Source: Anaerophilus nitritigenes
GTDB lineage: Bacteria; Bacillota; Clostridia; Peptostreptococcales; Thermotaleaceae
Direction of reading: 5' to 3'
Assembly (NCBI RefSeq): GCF_004138215.1
Contig: NZ_RYYS01000032.1
Location: 62,001-126,000, forward strand
DNA length: 64,000 nucleotides
Below, one piece after another: positions 8,431-18,555 of this stretch (position 1 is its first letter; every line of letters begins with the position of its first letter). Made by a program: the position numbers and the translations under genes. The notes under the pieces were generated by a model. It worked only from the letters and a program-made list of their open reading frames with translations, was not told where the DNA came from and searched no databases.

Positions 8431-9009
8431 TTGAATAAAATTGTATTAGCTTCATCTTCTCCGAGAAGAAAAGAGATTCTTAATAGGTTTGAAATTCCTT
8501 TTGAAGTAAAAGTTGCACAAATAGAAGAAAAGATACATATAGGAGACACACCAAAACAAGTTGCTATGAGTTTAGCTTTTGAAAAAGCCATAGAAGTTTC
8601 TAAAACTTGTGAAGTGGGAGATATTGTTATTGCTGCAGATACTATAGTAGTAAAAAATCATATATTAGGCAAACCTAAAAATTATGATGAAGCTTTTCGT
8701 ATGTTAAAAAATTTACAAAATAATATACATTTTGTGATTACAGGTATTGCAGTTATACAAGCACATACTTATAATAAATTTGTAGCTTATGATCAAACAA
8801 AAGTAAAAATGAAAGAGTTGACAGATGGGATTATTAAAAGGTATATTGATACAGGAGAAGTATGGGATAAGGCAGGGGCTTATGGAATACAAGGCAAAGG
8901 CTCTGTATTGATAGAATGGATTGAAGGTGATTATTTTAATGTAGTTGGACTTCCAATAGGAAAGCTTCAAAGCATATTAAGCACATATTTTAATATAGAA
9001 CTCATATAG
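8431..9009 (+). CDS. maf: Maf family nucleoside triphosphate pyrophosphatase
   Basis: A 192-aa protein starting near LNKIVLASSSPRRKEIL, the Maf signature that binds the nucleotide. Conserved AADTIVV, the KPKNYDEAFRML region and GAYGIQGKG are all present. Maf hydrolyses non-canonical or pyrimidine NTPs to NMP and PPi, and is linked to septum formation control in Bacillus. I prefer TTG 8431 because AGGTGA lies six bases upstream; GTG at 8422 in the same frame would add three residues but overlaps that site. Next are radC and mreB, as in Bacillus (maf-radC-mreBCD). Confidence 0.92.
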   Translation: MNKIVLASSSPRRKEILNRFEIPFEVKVAQIEEKIHIGDTPKQVAMSLAFEKAIEVSKTCEVGDIVIAADTIVVKNHILGKPKNYDEAFRMLKNLQNNIHFVITGIAVIQAHTYNKFVAYDQTKVKMKELTDGIIKRYIDTGEVWDKAGAYGIQGKGSVLIEWIEGDYFNVVGLPIGKLQSILSTYFNIELI

Positions 9010-9022
9010 GATGTGACTAAGT

Positions 9023-9712
9023 ATGGAGGATCATATTTCTATTAAGCAAATGGCTGAAACAGAACGCCCTAGAGAAAAATTATTAAAATGGGGAGTAAGA
9101 TCGTTATCCAATGCAGAACTTTTAGCTATTTTGATTCGAACAGGTACAAAGGATTTATCTGCTATTGATTTAGCACAAAAGGTATTATCTATAGATCAAG
9201 AAGGTCTACGATATCTTAAAAATTGTACTATAGAAGAATTAAGTGGTATTAAAGGAATTGGAGTAGCAAAAGCATGTCAAATGATAGCTTCTATTGAAAT
9301 TGGAAAAAGAATTGCACAAATGAGTTCAAAAGAAAAATATAGTATCATATCACCAAAAGATGTTTCCAATATACTTATGGAAGAGATGAGATACTATAAA
9401 AAGGAATATTTTAAAACGATTCTTTTGAATACAAAGAATGAAATATTAAGTATAGAAAATATTTCTATAGGAAGTCTGAATAGTTCCTTAGTGCATCCAA
9501 GAGAGGTATTTGTAAATGCTATTAAAAAAAGTGTTGCATCCATTATATTAGTTCATAATCATCCTAGTGGGAATCCAAAACCTAGTAGTGAAGACATAAA
9601 GGTTACAAAAAGACTGATGGAAGCAGGAAAAATTATAGGTATTGAAATTTTAGATCATATCATAATTGGAGATGGAAAATATACCAGCTTAAAAGAAATT
9701 AATATGATATAA
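9023..9712 (+). CDS. radC: RadC family protein (JAB/MPN-type metalloprotease-like)
   Basis: A 229-aa protein with an N-terminal helix-hairpin-helix-like region (ELSGIKGIGVAKA, about residues 74-86) and a C-terminal JAMM/MPN+ domain containing HNHPSGNPKPSSED. The original recombination-repair role of RadC has been withdrawn and its biochemical function is uncertain. The neighbour order maf-radC-mreB is conserved in Firmicutes. ATG 9023 follows AGGATGTGA at eight bases. Confidence 0.93.
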   Translation: MEDHISIKQMAETERPREKLLKWGVRSLSNAELLAILIRTGTKDLSAIDLAQKVLSIDQEGLRYLKNCTIEELSGIKGIGVAKACQMIASIEIGKRIAQMSSKEKYSIISPKDVSNILMEEMRYYKKEYFKTILLNTKNEILSIENISIGSLNSSLVHPREVFVNAIKKSVASIILVHNHPSGNPKPSSEDIKVTKRLMEAGKIIGIEILDHIIIGDGKYTSLKEINMI

Positions 9713-9737
9713 AGCATGATAGGGAGGAGCAGTATGT

Positions 9738-10772
9738 ATGGCAATGTTTAAATTCTTTTCAAAGGACATGGGAATAGATCTAGGAACAGCAAATACACTT
9801 GTATATGTAAGAGGAAGAGGAATAGTAGTAAGAGAACCTTCTGTAGTTGCTATACAAGAAGATACAAAGGAAGTTTTAGCTGTAGGGCAAGAGGCAAAAC
9901 AAATGATAGGGAGAACTCCTGGAAATATTATTGCAATTAGACCTCTAAAAGATGGTGTTATTGCTGATTTTGATATTACACAAAGTATGTTAAAATATTT
10001 TATAAAAAGAGCATATCCTAACAAGTCTATTTTATTTGCACCAAGAGTAGTAGTAGGAGTTCCATCAGGAGTAACAGAAGTAGAAAGAAGATCTGTAGAA
10101 GAAGCAGCCATTCAAGCAGGAGCAAGAGAAGCTTATTTAATTGAAGAACCAATGGCTGCAGCTATTGGAGCAGGACTTCCAGTGGAGGAGCCTACAGGAA
10201 GCATGGTAGTAGACATTGGAGGAGGAACTACAGAGATTGCTATTATTTCATTAGGAGGAATTGTAACAAGTAGATCTGTAAGAATCGGTGGAGATGAGTT
10301 TGACGAATCTATTGTACAATATATCAAAAAAGAGTATAGTTTAATGATTGGAGAAAGAACAGCAGAAGAAATAAAAGTAACAGTAGGATCAGCTTTTCCG
10401 AAATTAAAAGAAGATAAAATGGCTATTAGAGGAAGGGATTTAGTTTCAGGACTCCCTAAAACACTTACTATATCTTCAACTGAAATTTTAGAAGCACTTC
10501 ATGAGCCTATTAATTCAATTATAGAAGCAATAAAATATACACTTGAAAAGACTCCACCAGAATTAGCATCAGATATTATGGAACAAGGAATTACGCTTAC
10601 TGGTGGAGGCGCTATGCTAGATGGATTTGATAAGCTTGTTCGTAAAGAAACAGGAATGCCTGTTCACATTGCAGAGGAAGCTCTAGATTGTGTGGCTTTA
10701 GGAACGGGAAAAACCATTGAAGAAATTGAAACTTTAAAAAGAGTATTAATTTCTTCTAAAAGACATAGATAA
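9738..10772 (+). CDS. mreB: Rod shape-determining actin-like protein MreB
   Basis: MreB (344 aa) is an actin homologue that polymerises on the inner membrane face and directs cell-wall elongation. The phosphate 1 loop [10 protein letters not shown] (from about residue 12), the phosphate 2 region [12 protein letters not shown] and the adenosine motif TLTGGGAML are all present. Length is as expected. GGGAGGAG precedes the start. It is the first of mreB-mreC-mreD-mrdA, with MreC following after 14 bases. Confidence 0.97.
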   Translation: MAMFKFFSKDMGIDLGTANTLVYVRGRGIVVREPSVVAIQEDTKEVLAVGQEAKQMIGRTPGNIIAIRPLKDGVIADFDITQSMLKYFIKRAYPNKSILFAPRVVVGVPSGVTEVERRSVEEAAIQAGAREAYLIEEPMAAAIGAGLPVEEPTGSMVVDIGGGTTEIAIISLGGIVTSRSVRIGGDEFDESIVQYIKKEYSLMIGERTAEEIKVTVGSAFPKLKEDKMAIRGRDLVSGLPKTLTISSTEILEALHEPINSIIEAIKYTLEKTPPELASDIMEQGITLTGGGAMLDGFDKLVRKETGMPVHIAEEALDCVALGTGKTIEEIETLKRVLISSKRHR

Positions 10773-10786
10773 AGTGGTGAGTATTT

Positions 10787-11611
10787 ATGGGTAATTGGAT
10801 AAAAAGGGGAACTATAATGATAGTAACACTAGTTACTATCATTCTCATTATTATAATAGGCATAACACTAGGTGGAAGACAAAGAGTATCTACACCTGAG
10901 AATATGATTGGAAAAATCATTACACCTGTTCAAAAAATACTTTATAGTACTGGAAAAGTCATTGGAGATGGAGTAGGTTCTTTATTTTCTTTTAGAGAAA
11001 TTTCAAAGGAAAATAAAGTATTGAAAAAAGAAGTAGAAAAGCTAAATCAAAAGGTAATTCAACTATCCCTTACAAAAGATGAATTAGATGAACTCAAAAG
11101 TCTTCAAAAGGCTCTTAATTATGCAAAAGAAAATGAAAAGTATAATTATATATCTGCTAGTGTAACGGGAAAGGATTTGGGAAATTGGTTTAATGTTTTT
11201 ACGATTGATGTAGGATTAAATCAAGGAGTTGCAAAAGATAGTACAGTGATGAATGGAGAAGGATTAATAGGAAGAGTATTTGAGGTAGGAGATAATTGGT
11301 CAAAGGTGGTTACGATTGTTGATAATAAAAGTTCTGTAAGTTTTCAGGTTCTTAGGAATAGTCAATATATTGGAGTTGTAAGAGGTAGTGTACATGGAGA
11401 ACTTACAGGGTATTTAATTGACCCTCAGGCAGAAGTATTAGTAGGAGATAAGTTGATTACTTCAGGACTTAGCATGTATGAAAAAGGAATTCCTATTGGA
11501 CAAATTAAGAAGGTAGTAAAGAAGGAAAATGAGCTTTTAAAAACTATTTTAGTAGAACCAGAAGTAAATCTTAGAAAGATTGACAAAGTGTTTATTATTA
11601 TGCCACAATAA
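10787..11611 (+). CDS. mreC: Rod shape-determining protein MreC
   Basis: MreC (274 aa) has an N-terminal membrane helix (about residues 11-27), a coiled-coil stretch (about 65-115, rich in Glu/Lys/Leu) and a C-terminal double beta-barrel domain. It links MreB inside to PBP2 outside in the elongasome; both partners are encoded next to it. GTGGTGAG lies before ATG 10787. No unusual feature seen. Confidence 0.95.
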   Translation: MGNWIKRGTIMIVTLVTIILIIIIGITLGGRQRVSTPENMIGKIITPVQKILYSTGKVIGDGVGSLFSFREISKENKVLKKEVEKLNQKVIQLSLTKDELDELKSLQKALNYAKENEKYNYISASVTGKDLGNWFNVFTIDVGLNQGVAKDSTVMNGEGLIGRVFEVGDNWSKVVTIVDNKSSVSFQVLRNSQYIGVVRGSVHGELTGYLIDPQAEVLVGDKLITSGLSMYEKGIPIGQIKKVVKKENELLKTILVEPEVNLRKIDKVFIIMPQ

Positions 11612-11631
11612 GATTAAAGGGGTTATCAAAA

Positions 11632-12132
11632 ATGAAACTGTTTACAGTTTTTATGATTATGATTGTTAATTTTTTTATACAATCTACTTGGTTACAACAT
11701 TTTAGGCTTTTAGACATTATGCCTAATACTACCTTGATTATTGTAGTGATATTCTCTATTTTATGGGGAAAGAAAAAAGGGGCTACTATTGGATTTATTT
11801 CAGGAATTCTTCAAGATATCTTATTAGGAACCATGATCGGTGCAAATGCTTTAGCTTATATGTTGGTTGGATATAATATTGGCATTTTTGAAAAAAATAT
11901 CTATAAAGATAATCATATTACACCTGTTTTATTTACGATTGTAGGGACCATTTCTTATCATTTGTTGTATTATGTTATTATGTATCTTACAAGACATACC
12001 TTTGATTTTATTTTTATTTTTAGAAAAGTTGTATTGATAGAAATAATTTATAATAGTATCTTATCTATTTTTATTTATAGATGGATCTATAAAATTACTA
12101 AATATCCTTATATGAAGGCGAAAATAAGGTGA
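11632..12132 (+). CDS. mreD: Rod shape-determining membrane protein MreD
   Basis: MreD (166 aa) is almost wholly hydrophobic, with five or six predicted membrane helices and the family-typical GFISGILQDILLG near residue 57. It works with MreC, PBP2 and RodA in lateral wall synthesis. AAAGGGG lies upstream of ATG 11632. The stop is four bases before the mrdA start, so the two are likely coupled. Confidence 0.93.
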   Translation: MKLFTVFMIMIVNFFIQSTWLQHFRLLDIMPNTTLIIVVIFSILWGKKKGATIGFISGILQDILLGTMIGANALAYMLVGYNIGIFEKNIYKDNHITPVLFTIVGTISYHLLYYVIMYLTRHTFDFIFIFRKVVLIEIIYNSILSIFIYRWIYKITKYPYMKAKIR

Positions 12133-12136
12133 TAAA

Positions 12137-14881
12137 ATGATAGAAAAATTAAAAGATAGGCATAACCAAGTGATTTTATTTTTTACAATATTCATATTGA
12201 TTCTTCTAATTAGACTTTTTACTCTTACGATTGTACAAGGAGAAAAGTATAAAAAAATGGCAGAAGATATTCGAATTAAAAAAATCCCTATTTCTGCTCC
12301 TAGAGGAGAAATAAGAGATCGATATGGAAGATTGTTAGCTACCAGTGAGCCGAGCTTTACAGTTCAAATTATGAAAAACGAATTAATAGATGAAAAAATT
12401 AATGAGGTAGCAATAAAATTATTAAATATTTTTATTGTAAATGGAGAAAAATATCAAGACAATTTTCCTATTATCTTAGAAAATGATTATTTTTATTATA
12501 CTTTTGACAAAGAGATAGACGAATGGCTTGCTTCTCAAGGACTTACAAATGTAAGAGATGCAAAGGATGCTTTTAAGTTGTTAAGACAACAATTAGGTAT
12601 TGATCCAAAGTTAAATGATTATGAAGCCCAAAGTGAAATCCAGACATCTCATGGTATATATCCTCCAATTTCTGTTAAAACCATGAAATTTATACCCGAA
12701 ATGAAAAAAGAAAACTTTTTACAAAAATATCATTTGAAAGAAAATATGAAAGCAAAAGATGCTTTTATTGCTTTAAGAGAAAAGTTTAAAATAGAAGATC
12801 AATATTCAGATGAAGATGTAAGAAAGATATTAGTCATTAGACATGAATTAAGAGAACAAGGATATAGACAATATCAGCCAGTAAAAATTGCATTAAATGT
12901 TTCTGCACAAACTGTATCTATTATAGAAGAAGCAAGTATGGATCTTCCAGGAGTAAATATAGAAGTAGACCCTATCAGATACTATCCTAATGGTAAATTA
13001 GCATCTCATATTATAGGATATTTAGGAAGGATTTCAGATCAAGAACAAACAACATTTACCTCAGCGAAAGGATATACTCCAAATTCTCTTATTGGAAAAG
13101 ATGGATTAGAAAGAGTATATGAAGAAAAACTAAAAGGAAAAGATGGAGCCAAATATGTAGAAGTAGATGTAATAGGAAGACTTGTCAATGTATTAAGAGA
13201 AGAACAGCCTCAAAAGGGAGAAACACTATATTTATCTATAGATTCAAATCTTCAAAAGATAGCAGAAGAGGCTTTAGAACAAGCTTTAAAACAAATTCAA
13301 GTAGGGGGAACTTTTAAAAGTAAATGGGGAGATTATAAGTATGGGGTATATCCTAATGCTACTTCTGGTGCAGTAGTAGCATTAGATGTAAATACAGGGG
13401 AAGTATTGGCACTTGCTAATTATCCATCTTTTGATCCAAATCTTTTTGCAACAGGTATATCTTCAGAAGCTTGGAAATTAGTACAAGATCAAAATCCAAG
13501 AGATCCACTATCTCCTCTTCCTCTTTATAATATTGCTACTAAAACAGCAGTACAGCCTGGATCAATTTTTAAGATGATTACAGGGCTTGCTGCTATAGAA
13601 CAAGGACTAGATCCAAAATTACAGCTATATGATGATGGTTATATAAAATTAGGAGGAAGAAGTTTTGGATGCTGGTTATGGAATGGTTATCATAGAAAAC
13701 ACGGGTATGTAGATCTTTATAAAGCTTTAGAGGTTTCTTGTAATTATTACTTTTACAATGTATCTACTGGATGGGATCATTATAAAAATAAGTCTTTAGG
13801 AATTGATATGGGACCAGAAAAGGTTTTAGAATATTCTAAAATGTTTGGTCTGGGACAATCTACAGGCATTGAAATCAATGAAAGTGCTTATGGTCTTCCA
13901 AATCCTAAACAGAAATTAACCAATACTAAAATTCTTTTAAAGAGAGATGTTACATCTAATGCTAAAAAATATTTTGAAGAAACAGTAATAAAAGATGAAA
14001 AAAAATTAGAGAAACAAATTCAACAAATTGTAGATTGGACGGATGAAAATCCATCTAGAGGAGAGCTTATAAATAGAATAGGCAAGTTAGATGTAAAAAA
14101 AGATCAAGTAGAACCTTTAGCAGACTTAGCAAAATTTAATTATTATATTCAAGCAACCTGGACAAAGGGGGATACTTTTAATCTATCTATTGGACAAGGA
14201 CAGCATGCTTATACTCCTTTACAGATTGCTAATTATATTGCGACACTCTCTAATGGGGGATATAAAAATGAGGTTCATCTTGTAAATAAAATAGGTAATA
14301 GTGAAACATCTAAAGAAATAAATCATAATAAAGAAAAAATACCTCTTAAAAATAATGATAATTTACGTCATGTAAAAGTAGGAATGGATCGAGTAACACA
14401 ACAAGATCAAGGTACAAGTAGTAGGACCTTTCAAAGATTTCCTATTAAAGTATCTGCAAAAACAGGAACGGCTCAGAAATCAGGAAAGATTCAACCAAAA
14501 GATGAAGTGGCATATTTAGAAAAATATATAGGACGTATTGCTCCAGGGATTCCTATGAGTTCTATTAAAGAAAAAACAAAAGAATATATGAAAAAATATA
14601 AAAATGAGGGAATGGCTATGAGAAAAGCCATTAAAGATTTAAGTAATGGGAGGATTACAGATGCTACACTTGATCAATACAAGCCAGATTATGACAATTT
14701 TGCATGGTTTGTTTCTTATGCACCTAGTGATCATCCTCAGATTGCAGTAGTATCTCTTCTTTTTCAGGGAGGACATGGAGGATATGCTTCTCCTATAGCA
14801 AGAGAGATTATTGCAGAATACTTTGGACTTAATTCAGATGAATATGATAAAATTCAGTTAGGAAATACACTTACTAATTAG
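12137..14881 (+). CDS. mrdA: Penicillin-binding protein 2, elongasome transpeptidase
   Basis: A long class B PBP (914 aa). One N-terminal membrane helix (residues 13-34) is followed by the PBP dimerisation domain, starting at ISAPRGEIRDRYGR, and a transpeptidase domain with the three active-site motifs: S476-I-F-K in PGSIFKM, SCN from S534, and K775-TGT. It cross-links peptidoglycan outside the membrane, with RodA as glycosyltransferase partner. It is some 280 residues longer than E. coli PBP2; the extra length is in an insert before the dimerisation lobe (about 115-245) and between SCN and KTGT. Such size is usual for clostridial PBP2. A terminator overlaps the last codons. Confidence 0.95.
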   Translation: MIEKLKDRHNQVILFFTIFILILLIRLFTLTIVQGEKYKKMAEDIRIKKIPISAPRGEIRDRYGRLLATSEPSFTVQIMKNELIDEKINEVAIKLLNIFIVNGEKYQDNFPIILENDYFYYTFDKEIDEWLASQGLTNVRDAKDAFKLLRQQLGIDPKLNDYEAQSEIQTSHGIYPPISVKTMKFIPEMKKENFLQKYHLKENMKAKDAFIALREKFKIEDQYSDEDVRKILVIRHELREQGYRQYQPVKIALNVSAQTVSIIEEASMDLPGVNIEVDPIRYYPNGKLASHIIGYLGRISDQEQTTFTSAKGYTPNSLIGKDGLERVYEEKLKGKDGAKYVEVDVIGRLVNVLREEQPQKGETLYLSIDSNLQKIAEEALEQALKQIQVGGTFKSKWGDYKYGVYPNATSGAVVALDVNTGEVLALANYPSFDPNLFATGISSEAWKLVQDQNPRDPLSPLPLYNIATKTAVQPGSIFKMITGLAAIEQGLDPKLQLYDDGYIKLGGRSFGCWLWNGYHRKHGYVDLYKALEVSCNYYFYNVSTGWDHYKNKSLGIDMGPEKVLEYSKMFGLGQSTGIEINESAYGLPNPKQKLTNTKILLKRDVTSNAKKYFEETVIKDEKKLEKQIQQIVDWTDENPSRGELINRIGKLDVKKDQVEPLADLAKFNYYIQATWTKGDTFNLSIGQGQHAYTPLQIANYIATLSNGGYKNEVHLVNKIGNSETSKEINHNKEKIPLKNNDNLRHVKVGMDRVTQQDQGTSSRTFQRFPIKVSAKTGTAQKSGKIQPKDEVAYLEKYIGRIAPGIPMSSIKEKTKEYMKKYKNEGMAMRKAIKDLSNGRITDATLDQYKPDYDNFAWFVSYAPSDHPQIAVVSLLFQGGHGGYASPIAREIIAEYFGLNSDEYDKIQLGNTLTN

Positions 14882-14896
14882 TAAGTGTATTTTTAT
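14864..14896 (+). terminator. Intrinsic terminator overlapping the mrdA stop
   Basis: A 12-bp stem (arms 14864-14875 and 14880-14891) with an AATT loop, followed by T-rich sequence. The left arm is made by the last four codons of mrdA. It separates the mre-mrdA unit from minCDE. Confidence 0.82.
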
Positions 14897-14948
14897 GAGT
14901 TGTATTTTTATGAGTTATAAGCAATTTTCATAAGAATATACGAATTTT

Positions 14949-14977
14949 TTTACAAAAAAAGAGGATTTGAATATATT
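14949..14977 (+). promoter_or_regulatory. Sigma-A promoter of minCDE
   Basis: TTTACA (14949-14954), a 17-base spacer and TATATT (14972-14977) sit between the mrdA terminator and minC, with about 55 bases to the minC start. Confidence 0.55.
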
Positions 14978-15037
14978 TTGAAGAATTACTTATTCATGTT
15001 GTAGATTTACTTGCACGAATTTGGAGGTAGTCACTGG

Positions 15038-15673
15038 ATGTACGAAGGAAATTATGTTGCATTCAAAGGAAGTAAAGAAGGTATTATTATTTATTTTAAA
15101 AAGGATGCAGATTATACCAAAGTAAAAGATCAATTAATTAAAAAGCTTGAATCTGCCAAAAAATTTTTTAAGGGTGCTAAAGTTATTAGTATTCAAGGAA
15201 AAGTTTTGACAGAAGATGAAAAAAAAGAAATAAAAGAAATCATTCATTCAAGATATGGAATGATTGTAGTTGAAAAAGAACAAACAAATATTAAAAATAT
15301 AAAGACATCAAAGAAAGTCTTTGAAGGAATAGAAGAAGGAAATACAAAATTTATTCGTGCGACCATCCGTTCAGGACAAAGAATTAGATTTTCAGGAAAT
15401 CTAGTAATTATTGGAGATGTCAATCCAGGGGCAGAAATTATAGCAGAAGGAAATATTATGGTTATGGGATCTTTAAGAGGAGTAGCCCATGCAGGCATTA
15501 GCGGAAATGAGAGAGCTTTTGTTGCAGCATATAGTTTACAACCAACACAATTAAGAATTTCTAAAAAAATCGCAAGATCACCAGATCATGAAAAAGTAAA
15601 GCCTATGGGTCCTGAACTTGCAATGATTAAAAATGGTGGTGTTGTTATTGAACCTTATTTACCAAACAAGTAA
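15038..15673 (+). CDS. minC: Septum site-determining protein MinC
   Basis: MinC (211 aa) inhibits FtsZ assembly away from midcell. The N-terminal domain (residues 1-100) is less conserved; the C-terminal beta-helix domain shows TIRSGQRIRFSGNLVIIGDV, GNIMVMGSLRGVAHAG and GNERAFVAAYSLQPTQLRI, which dimerises and binds MinD. ATG 15038 has GGAGGT nine bases upstream; the longer frame from TTG 15011 includes that site and is not the start. minD follows closely. Confidence 0.94.
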   Translation: MYEGNYVAFKGSKEGIIIYFKKDADYTKVKDQLIKKLESAKKFFKGAKVISIQGKVLTEDEKKEIKEIIHSRYGMIVVEKEQTNIKNIKTSKKVFEGIEEGNTKFIRATIRSGQRIRFSGNLVIIGDVNPGAEIIAEGNIMVMGSLRGVAHAGISGNERAFVAAYSLQPTQLRISKKIARSPDHEKVKPMGPELAMIKNGGVVIEPYLPNK

Positions 15674-15694
15674 GAAGTTATGGAGGGAATGAAA

Positions 15695-16489
15695 ATGGGT
15701 GAAGTAATTGTTATAACATCAGGAAAAGGTGGAGTTGGAAAAACAACTACTACTGCTAATATTGGAACAGGACTAGCTTTGGAAGGCAAAAAAGTGGTAG
15801 TAGTAGATGCAGATATTGGGCTTAGAAATTTAGATGTAGTAATGGGACTTGAAAATAGAATTGTATATGATATTGTAGATGTAGTAGAGGGTGTATGTAG
15901 GTTAAGACAAGCATTGATTAAAGATAAAAGATACGATGGATTATTTTTGCTTCCTGCAGCTCAAACAAAAGATAAAAATGCTCTTAAACCTGAACAAATG
16001 CAAAATCTTTGTAATGAATTAAAAGAAATTTTTGATTTTGTTTTAGTAGATTGTCCTGCAGGGATTGAACAAGGATTTAAAAATGCTATTGCAGGAGCCA
16101 ATAAAGCTTTGGTAATTACTACTCCTGAAATATCAGCTGTAAGAGATGCAGATCGAATTATAGGATTGTTAGAAGCAGCTGAATTAAGAAATCCTCAATT
16201 GGTTATTAATCGACTAAGAATTGATATGGTAAAAAAGGGAGATATGATGAATATTGAGGATATGATTGATATATTGGCCATTGATCTATTAGGAGTTGTT
16301 CCTGATGATGAATACATTGTAATATCTACAAATAAAGGCGAACCTGCTGTAACGGATTCTAATAATATGGCAGGACAAGCTTATAGAAATATTACACAAC
16401 GTATTTTAGGGGAAGATATACCATTTCTTGAACTGGAAGGACAAGAAACTTTCTTGTCAAAAATAAGAAAGTTATTTGGAATGAAATAA
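15695..16489 (+). CDS. minD: Septum site-determining ATPase MinD
   Basis: MinD (264 aa) is a deviant Walker A ATPase that binds the membrane and recruits MinC. GKGGVGKTTTT lies at residues 10-20, DADIGLRNLD follows near 40, and VDCPAG near 118. The C-terminus ends in a short amphipathic membrane-targeting helix, FLSKIRKLFG. ATG 15695 lies seven bases after GGAGGG; the in-frame ATG at 15680 sits upstream of this site. Confidence 0.97.
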   Translation: MGEVIVITSGKGGVGKTTTTANIGTGLALEGKKVVVVDADIGLRNLDVVMGLENRIVYDIVDVVEGVCRLRQALIKDKRYDGLFLLPAAQTKDKNALKPEQMQNLCNELKEIFDFVLVDCPAGIEQGFKNAIAGANKALVITTPEISAVRDADRIIGLLEAAELRNPQLVINRLRIDMVKKGDMMNIEDMIDILAIDLLGVVPDDEYIVISTNKGEPAVTDSNNMAGQAYRNITQRILGEDIPFLELEGQETFLSKIRKLFGMK

Positions 16490-16507
16490 GAAAGGGGAGA
16501 GAAAAGA

Positions 16508-16783
16508 ATGGACGTTTTTAAACTTTTTAGTAGAGATAGCTCTTCCAGCAAAAATGTTGCAAAAGAAAGACTAAAATTAGTACTAGTACATGACCGAACA
16601 CATTGTTCTCCTCATTTTTTAGAAATGATTAAAGGAGATATATTAAATGTAATTTCTGATTATATAGAAATTGATGAAGTGGGGCTGGATATAAAGATTA
16701 CAAAGACAAAGAGAAGTATAGACAATGCAATGATTCCTGCACTCATTGCAAATATTCCTATCAAAAAAATGAAGACAAAATAA
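16508..16783 (+). CDS. minE: Cell division topological specificity factor MinE
   Basis: MinE (91 aa) stimulates the MinD ATPase and makes MinCD oscillate or stay off the midcell. The N-terminal part contains AKERLKLVLVHDR, the MinD-contact helix motif, and the C-terminal part the dimerisation fold. AAAGGGGAG precedes ATG 16508. Bacilli usually lack MinE and use DivIVA, while many Clostridia carry it, in line with the rest of the window. A terminator follows. Confidence 0.95.
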   Translation: MDVFKLFSRDSSSSKNVAKERLKLVLVHDRTHCSPHFLEMIKGDILNVISDYIEIDEVGLDIKITKTKRSIDNAMIPALIANIPIKKMKTK

Positions 16784-16790
16784 ATACTTT

Positions 16791-16834
16791 AAAAAGTCTA
16801 CATTGAAAAAATTTCAATGAAAGACTTTTTTATT
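16791..16834 (+). terminator. Intrinsic terminator of minCDE
   Basis: AAAAAGTCT-A-CATTGAAA and TTTCAATG-A-AAGACTTTTTT form a long stem with a matched internal A/A, ending in a T-run, just after minE. Confidence 0.85.
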
Positions 16835-16952
16835 TTGTAATAAAGTATAGAAATATAAAAGGATAGATAGTTTCAGAAGCTTTAAATCAGTATAGTAAAT
16901 ATTCATATGTGAAAAATTTTATTACGATATTTGTCATAAAATGAGATTTATG

Positions 16953-16982
16953 TTGAGTAAAAAAAGACGAATGTGATATAAT
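16953..16982 (+). promoter_or_regulatory. Extended -10 sigma-A promoter of rodA
   Basis: TTGAGT (16953-16958), an 18-base spacer and TATAAT (16977-16982) preceded by TG one base away (extended -10). The rodA start is 31 bases downstream. Confidence 0.65.
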
Positions 16983-17012
16983 CATAATGAAGTATGTTAA
17001 AAGAGGTGTACA

Positions 17013-18119
17013 ATGATAGATAAAAAATTAATCAAGCATATTGATGTAGGAGTTATTATTCTTGTTGTATTGTTATTTTGTATTAGTTTAATGATGATTA
17101 GTAGTGCAACACATGTTATACAAAATGGAATTACAAGACAAATGAGAGTACAATCTATTTCCTTTTGTTTAGGTATTATTGTGGTATTGCTTATTTTGTT
17201 TGTGGATTATAATACTTTTTCAAATTTTCAAAAGCATATTTATATTGCTTGTATACTATTACTGTTATTAGTATATGTACCTGGAATTGGAAAAGAACAG
17301 TTTGGAGCAAGAAGCTGGATTAATTTAGGACCTATAGATTTTCAACCTTCTGAAGTGGTAAAAATAGGATTTATTCTTTCTTTTGCAAAATTTTTAGAGG
17401 ATAAACAAAATAGACTAGATACCATAAAAGATTTACTTCCAGTAGGTGCATATGCAGCTATACCCTTGCTGTTAATTTTAAAAGAACCAGATTTAGGAAA
17501 TGCTTTAGTAATTATGATTATTATATTTGGAATGACATTTATTTCAGGCTTAGATTATAAACTAATTGGGAAAGGAATATTAGCAGGTACTATTTCACTA
17601 CCACTAGTTTATAAATTAATGAAACCTCATCAAAGGGTTAGAATTGATGCTTTTTTAAATCCTACTGATCTAAGTCTTCCAGGGAATTATCATGTTATAC
17701 AATCTAAAATAGCTATTGGATCAGGACAAATGATAGGGAAAGGATTGTATCAGGGAACTCAAAATAATTATAATTTTTTACCTGTACAAGAATCTGATTT
17801 TATTTTTGCAGTTTTAGGAGAAGAATTTGGATTCATAGGAGGATTTATTATTCTTATTATTTATTTTTTATTTTTATATAAAATGATTAAGATTGCAAAA
17901 AATGCAAAAGATTTATATGGGTGTTTAATTGTTGTAGGAATCACATCTATGTTTGCTTTTCAAATTTTTGAAAATATAGGAATGACTATGGGAGTCATGC
18001 CTGTTACAGGAGTAACTCTTCCTTTTTTAAGCTATGGAGGAAGTTCCTTGATGACAAATATGATTGCAATTGGAATTGTCTTAAATATAGGCATGAGAAG
18101 GCAAAAAATAAATTTTTAA
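17013..18119 (+). CDS. rodA: Rod shape-determining protein RodA, SEDS peptidoglycan glycosyltransferase
   Basis: RodA (368 aa) is a ten-helix SEDS membrane protein that polymerises glycan strands from lipid II, paired with PBP2. [20 protein letters not shown] near residue 100, [13 protein letters not shown] near 152, and the C-terminal [13 protein letters not shown] signature are all present. AAAGAGGTG precedes ATG 17013. Its cognate PBP2 gene is 2 kb upstream. mgsA starts 22 bases after the stop, with its ribosome site in between, so both share a transcript. Confidence 0.95.
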   Translation: MIDKKLIKHIDVGVIILVVLLFCISLMMISSATHVIQNGITRQMRVQSISFCLGIIVVLLILFVDYNTFSNFQKHIYIACILLLLLVYVPGIGKEQFGARSWINLGPIDFQPSEVVKIGFILSFAKFLEDKQNRLDTIKDLLPVGAYAAIPLLLILKEPDLGNALVIMIIIFGMTFISGLDYKLIGKGILAGTISLPLVYKLMKPHQRVRIDAFLNPTDLSLPGNYHVIQSKIAIGSGQMIGKGLYQGTQNNYNFLPVQESDFIFAVLGEEFGFIGGFIILIIYFLFLYKMIKIAKNAKDLYGCLIVVGITSMFAFQIFENIGMTMGVMPVTGVTLPFLSYGGSSLMTNMIAIGIVLNIGMRRQKINF

Positions 18120-18141
18120 AATGGGTGAGGAGAAGATAAAC

Positions 18142-18546
18142 ATGAAAATTGCATTAGTTGCACATGACAAGAAAAAAGAAAGTATGGTCAATTTTACTAT
18201 AGCCTATCAAGATACTTTTAAAAAGTATGATTTAGTATCTACAGGTACTACAGGGAAAAAAATCCAAGAGGCTACAGGATTAAAACTCACAAGATTTAAT
18301 TCAGGACCTTTAGGAGGAGACCAACAAGTAGGAGCAGAAATTGCTCAAAATAAAGTAGATTTGGTAATTTTCTTAAGAGATCCTCTTACTGCTCAACCTC
18401 ATGAGCCAGATATATTAGCTTTACTAAGATTATGCGATGTTTATAAAATTCCAGTAGCAACCAATATTGCAACAGCAGAAATACTCCTTCGAGCTATGGA
18501 AAGAGGAGAATTCCATTGGAGAGAAATTATTCCAAAATATGAGTAA
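18142..18546 (+). CDS. mgsA: Methylglyoxal synthase
   Basis: MgsA (134 aa) converts dihydroxyacetone phosphate to methylglyoxal and phosphate, a bypass that relieves sugar-phosphate stress. Motifs [37 protein letters not shown] (with the catalytic Asp) and FLRDPL are intact. ATG 18142 has TGAGGAGAAG upstream; the frame from 18121 starts before that site. The position just after rodA is seen in other Clostridia. A hairpin without a T-run lies between it and apbE. Confidence 0.95.
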   Translation: MKIALVAHDKKKESMVNFTIAYQDTFKKYDLVSTGTTGKKIQEATGLKLTRFNSGPLGGDQQVGAEIAQNKVDLVIFLRDPLTAQPHEPDILALLRLCDVYKIPVATNIATAEILLRAMERGEFHWREIIPKYE

Positions 18547-18555
18547 TAACCTTGT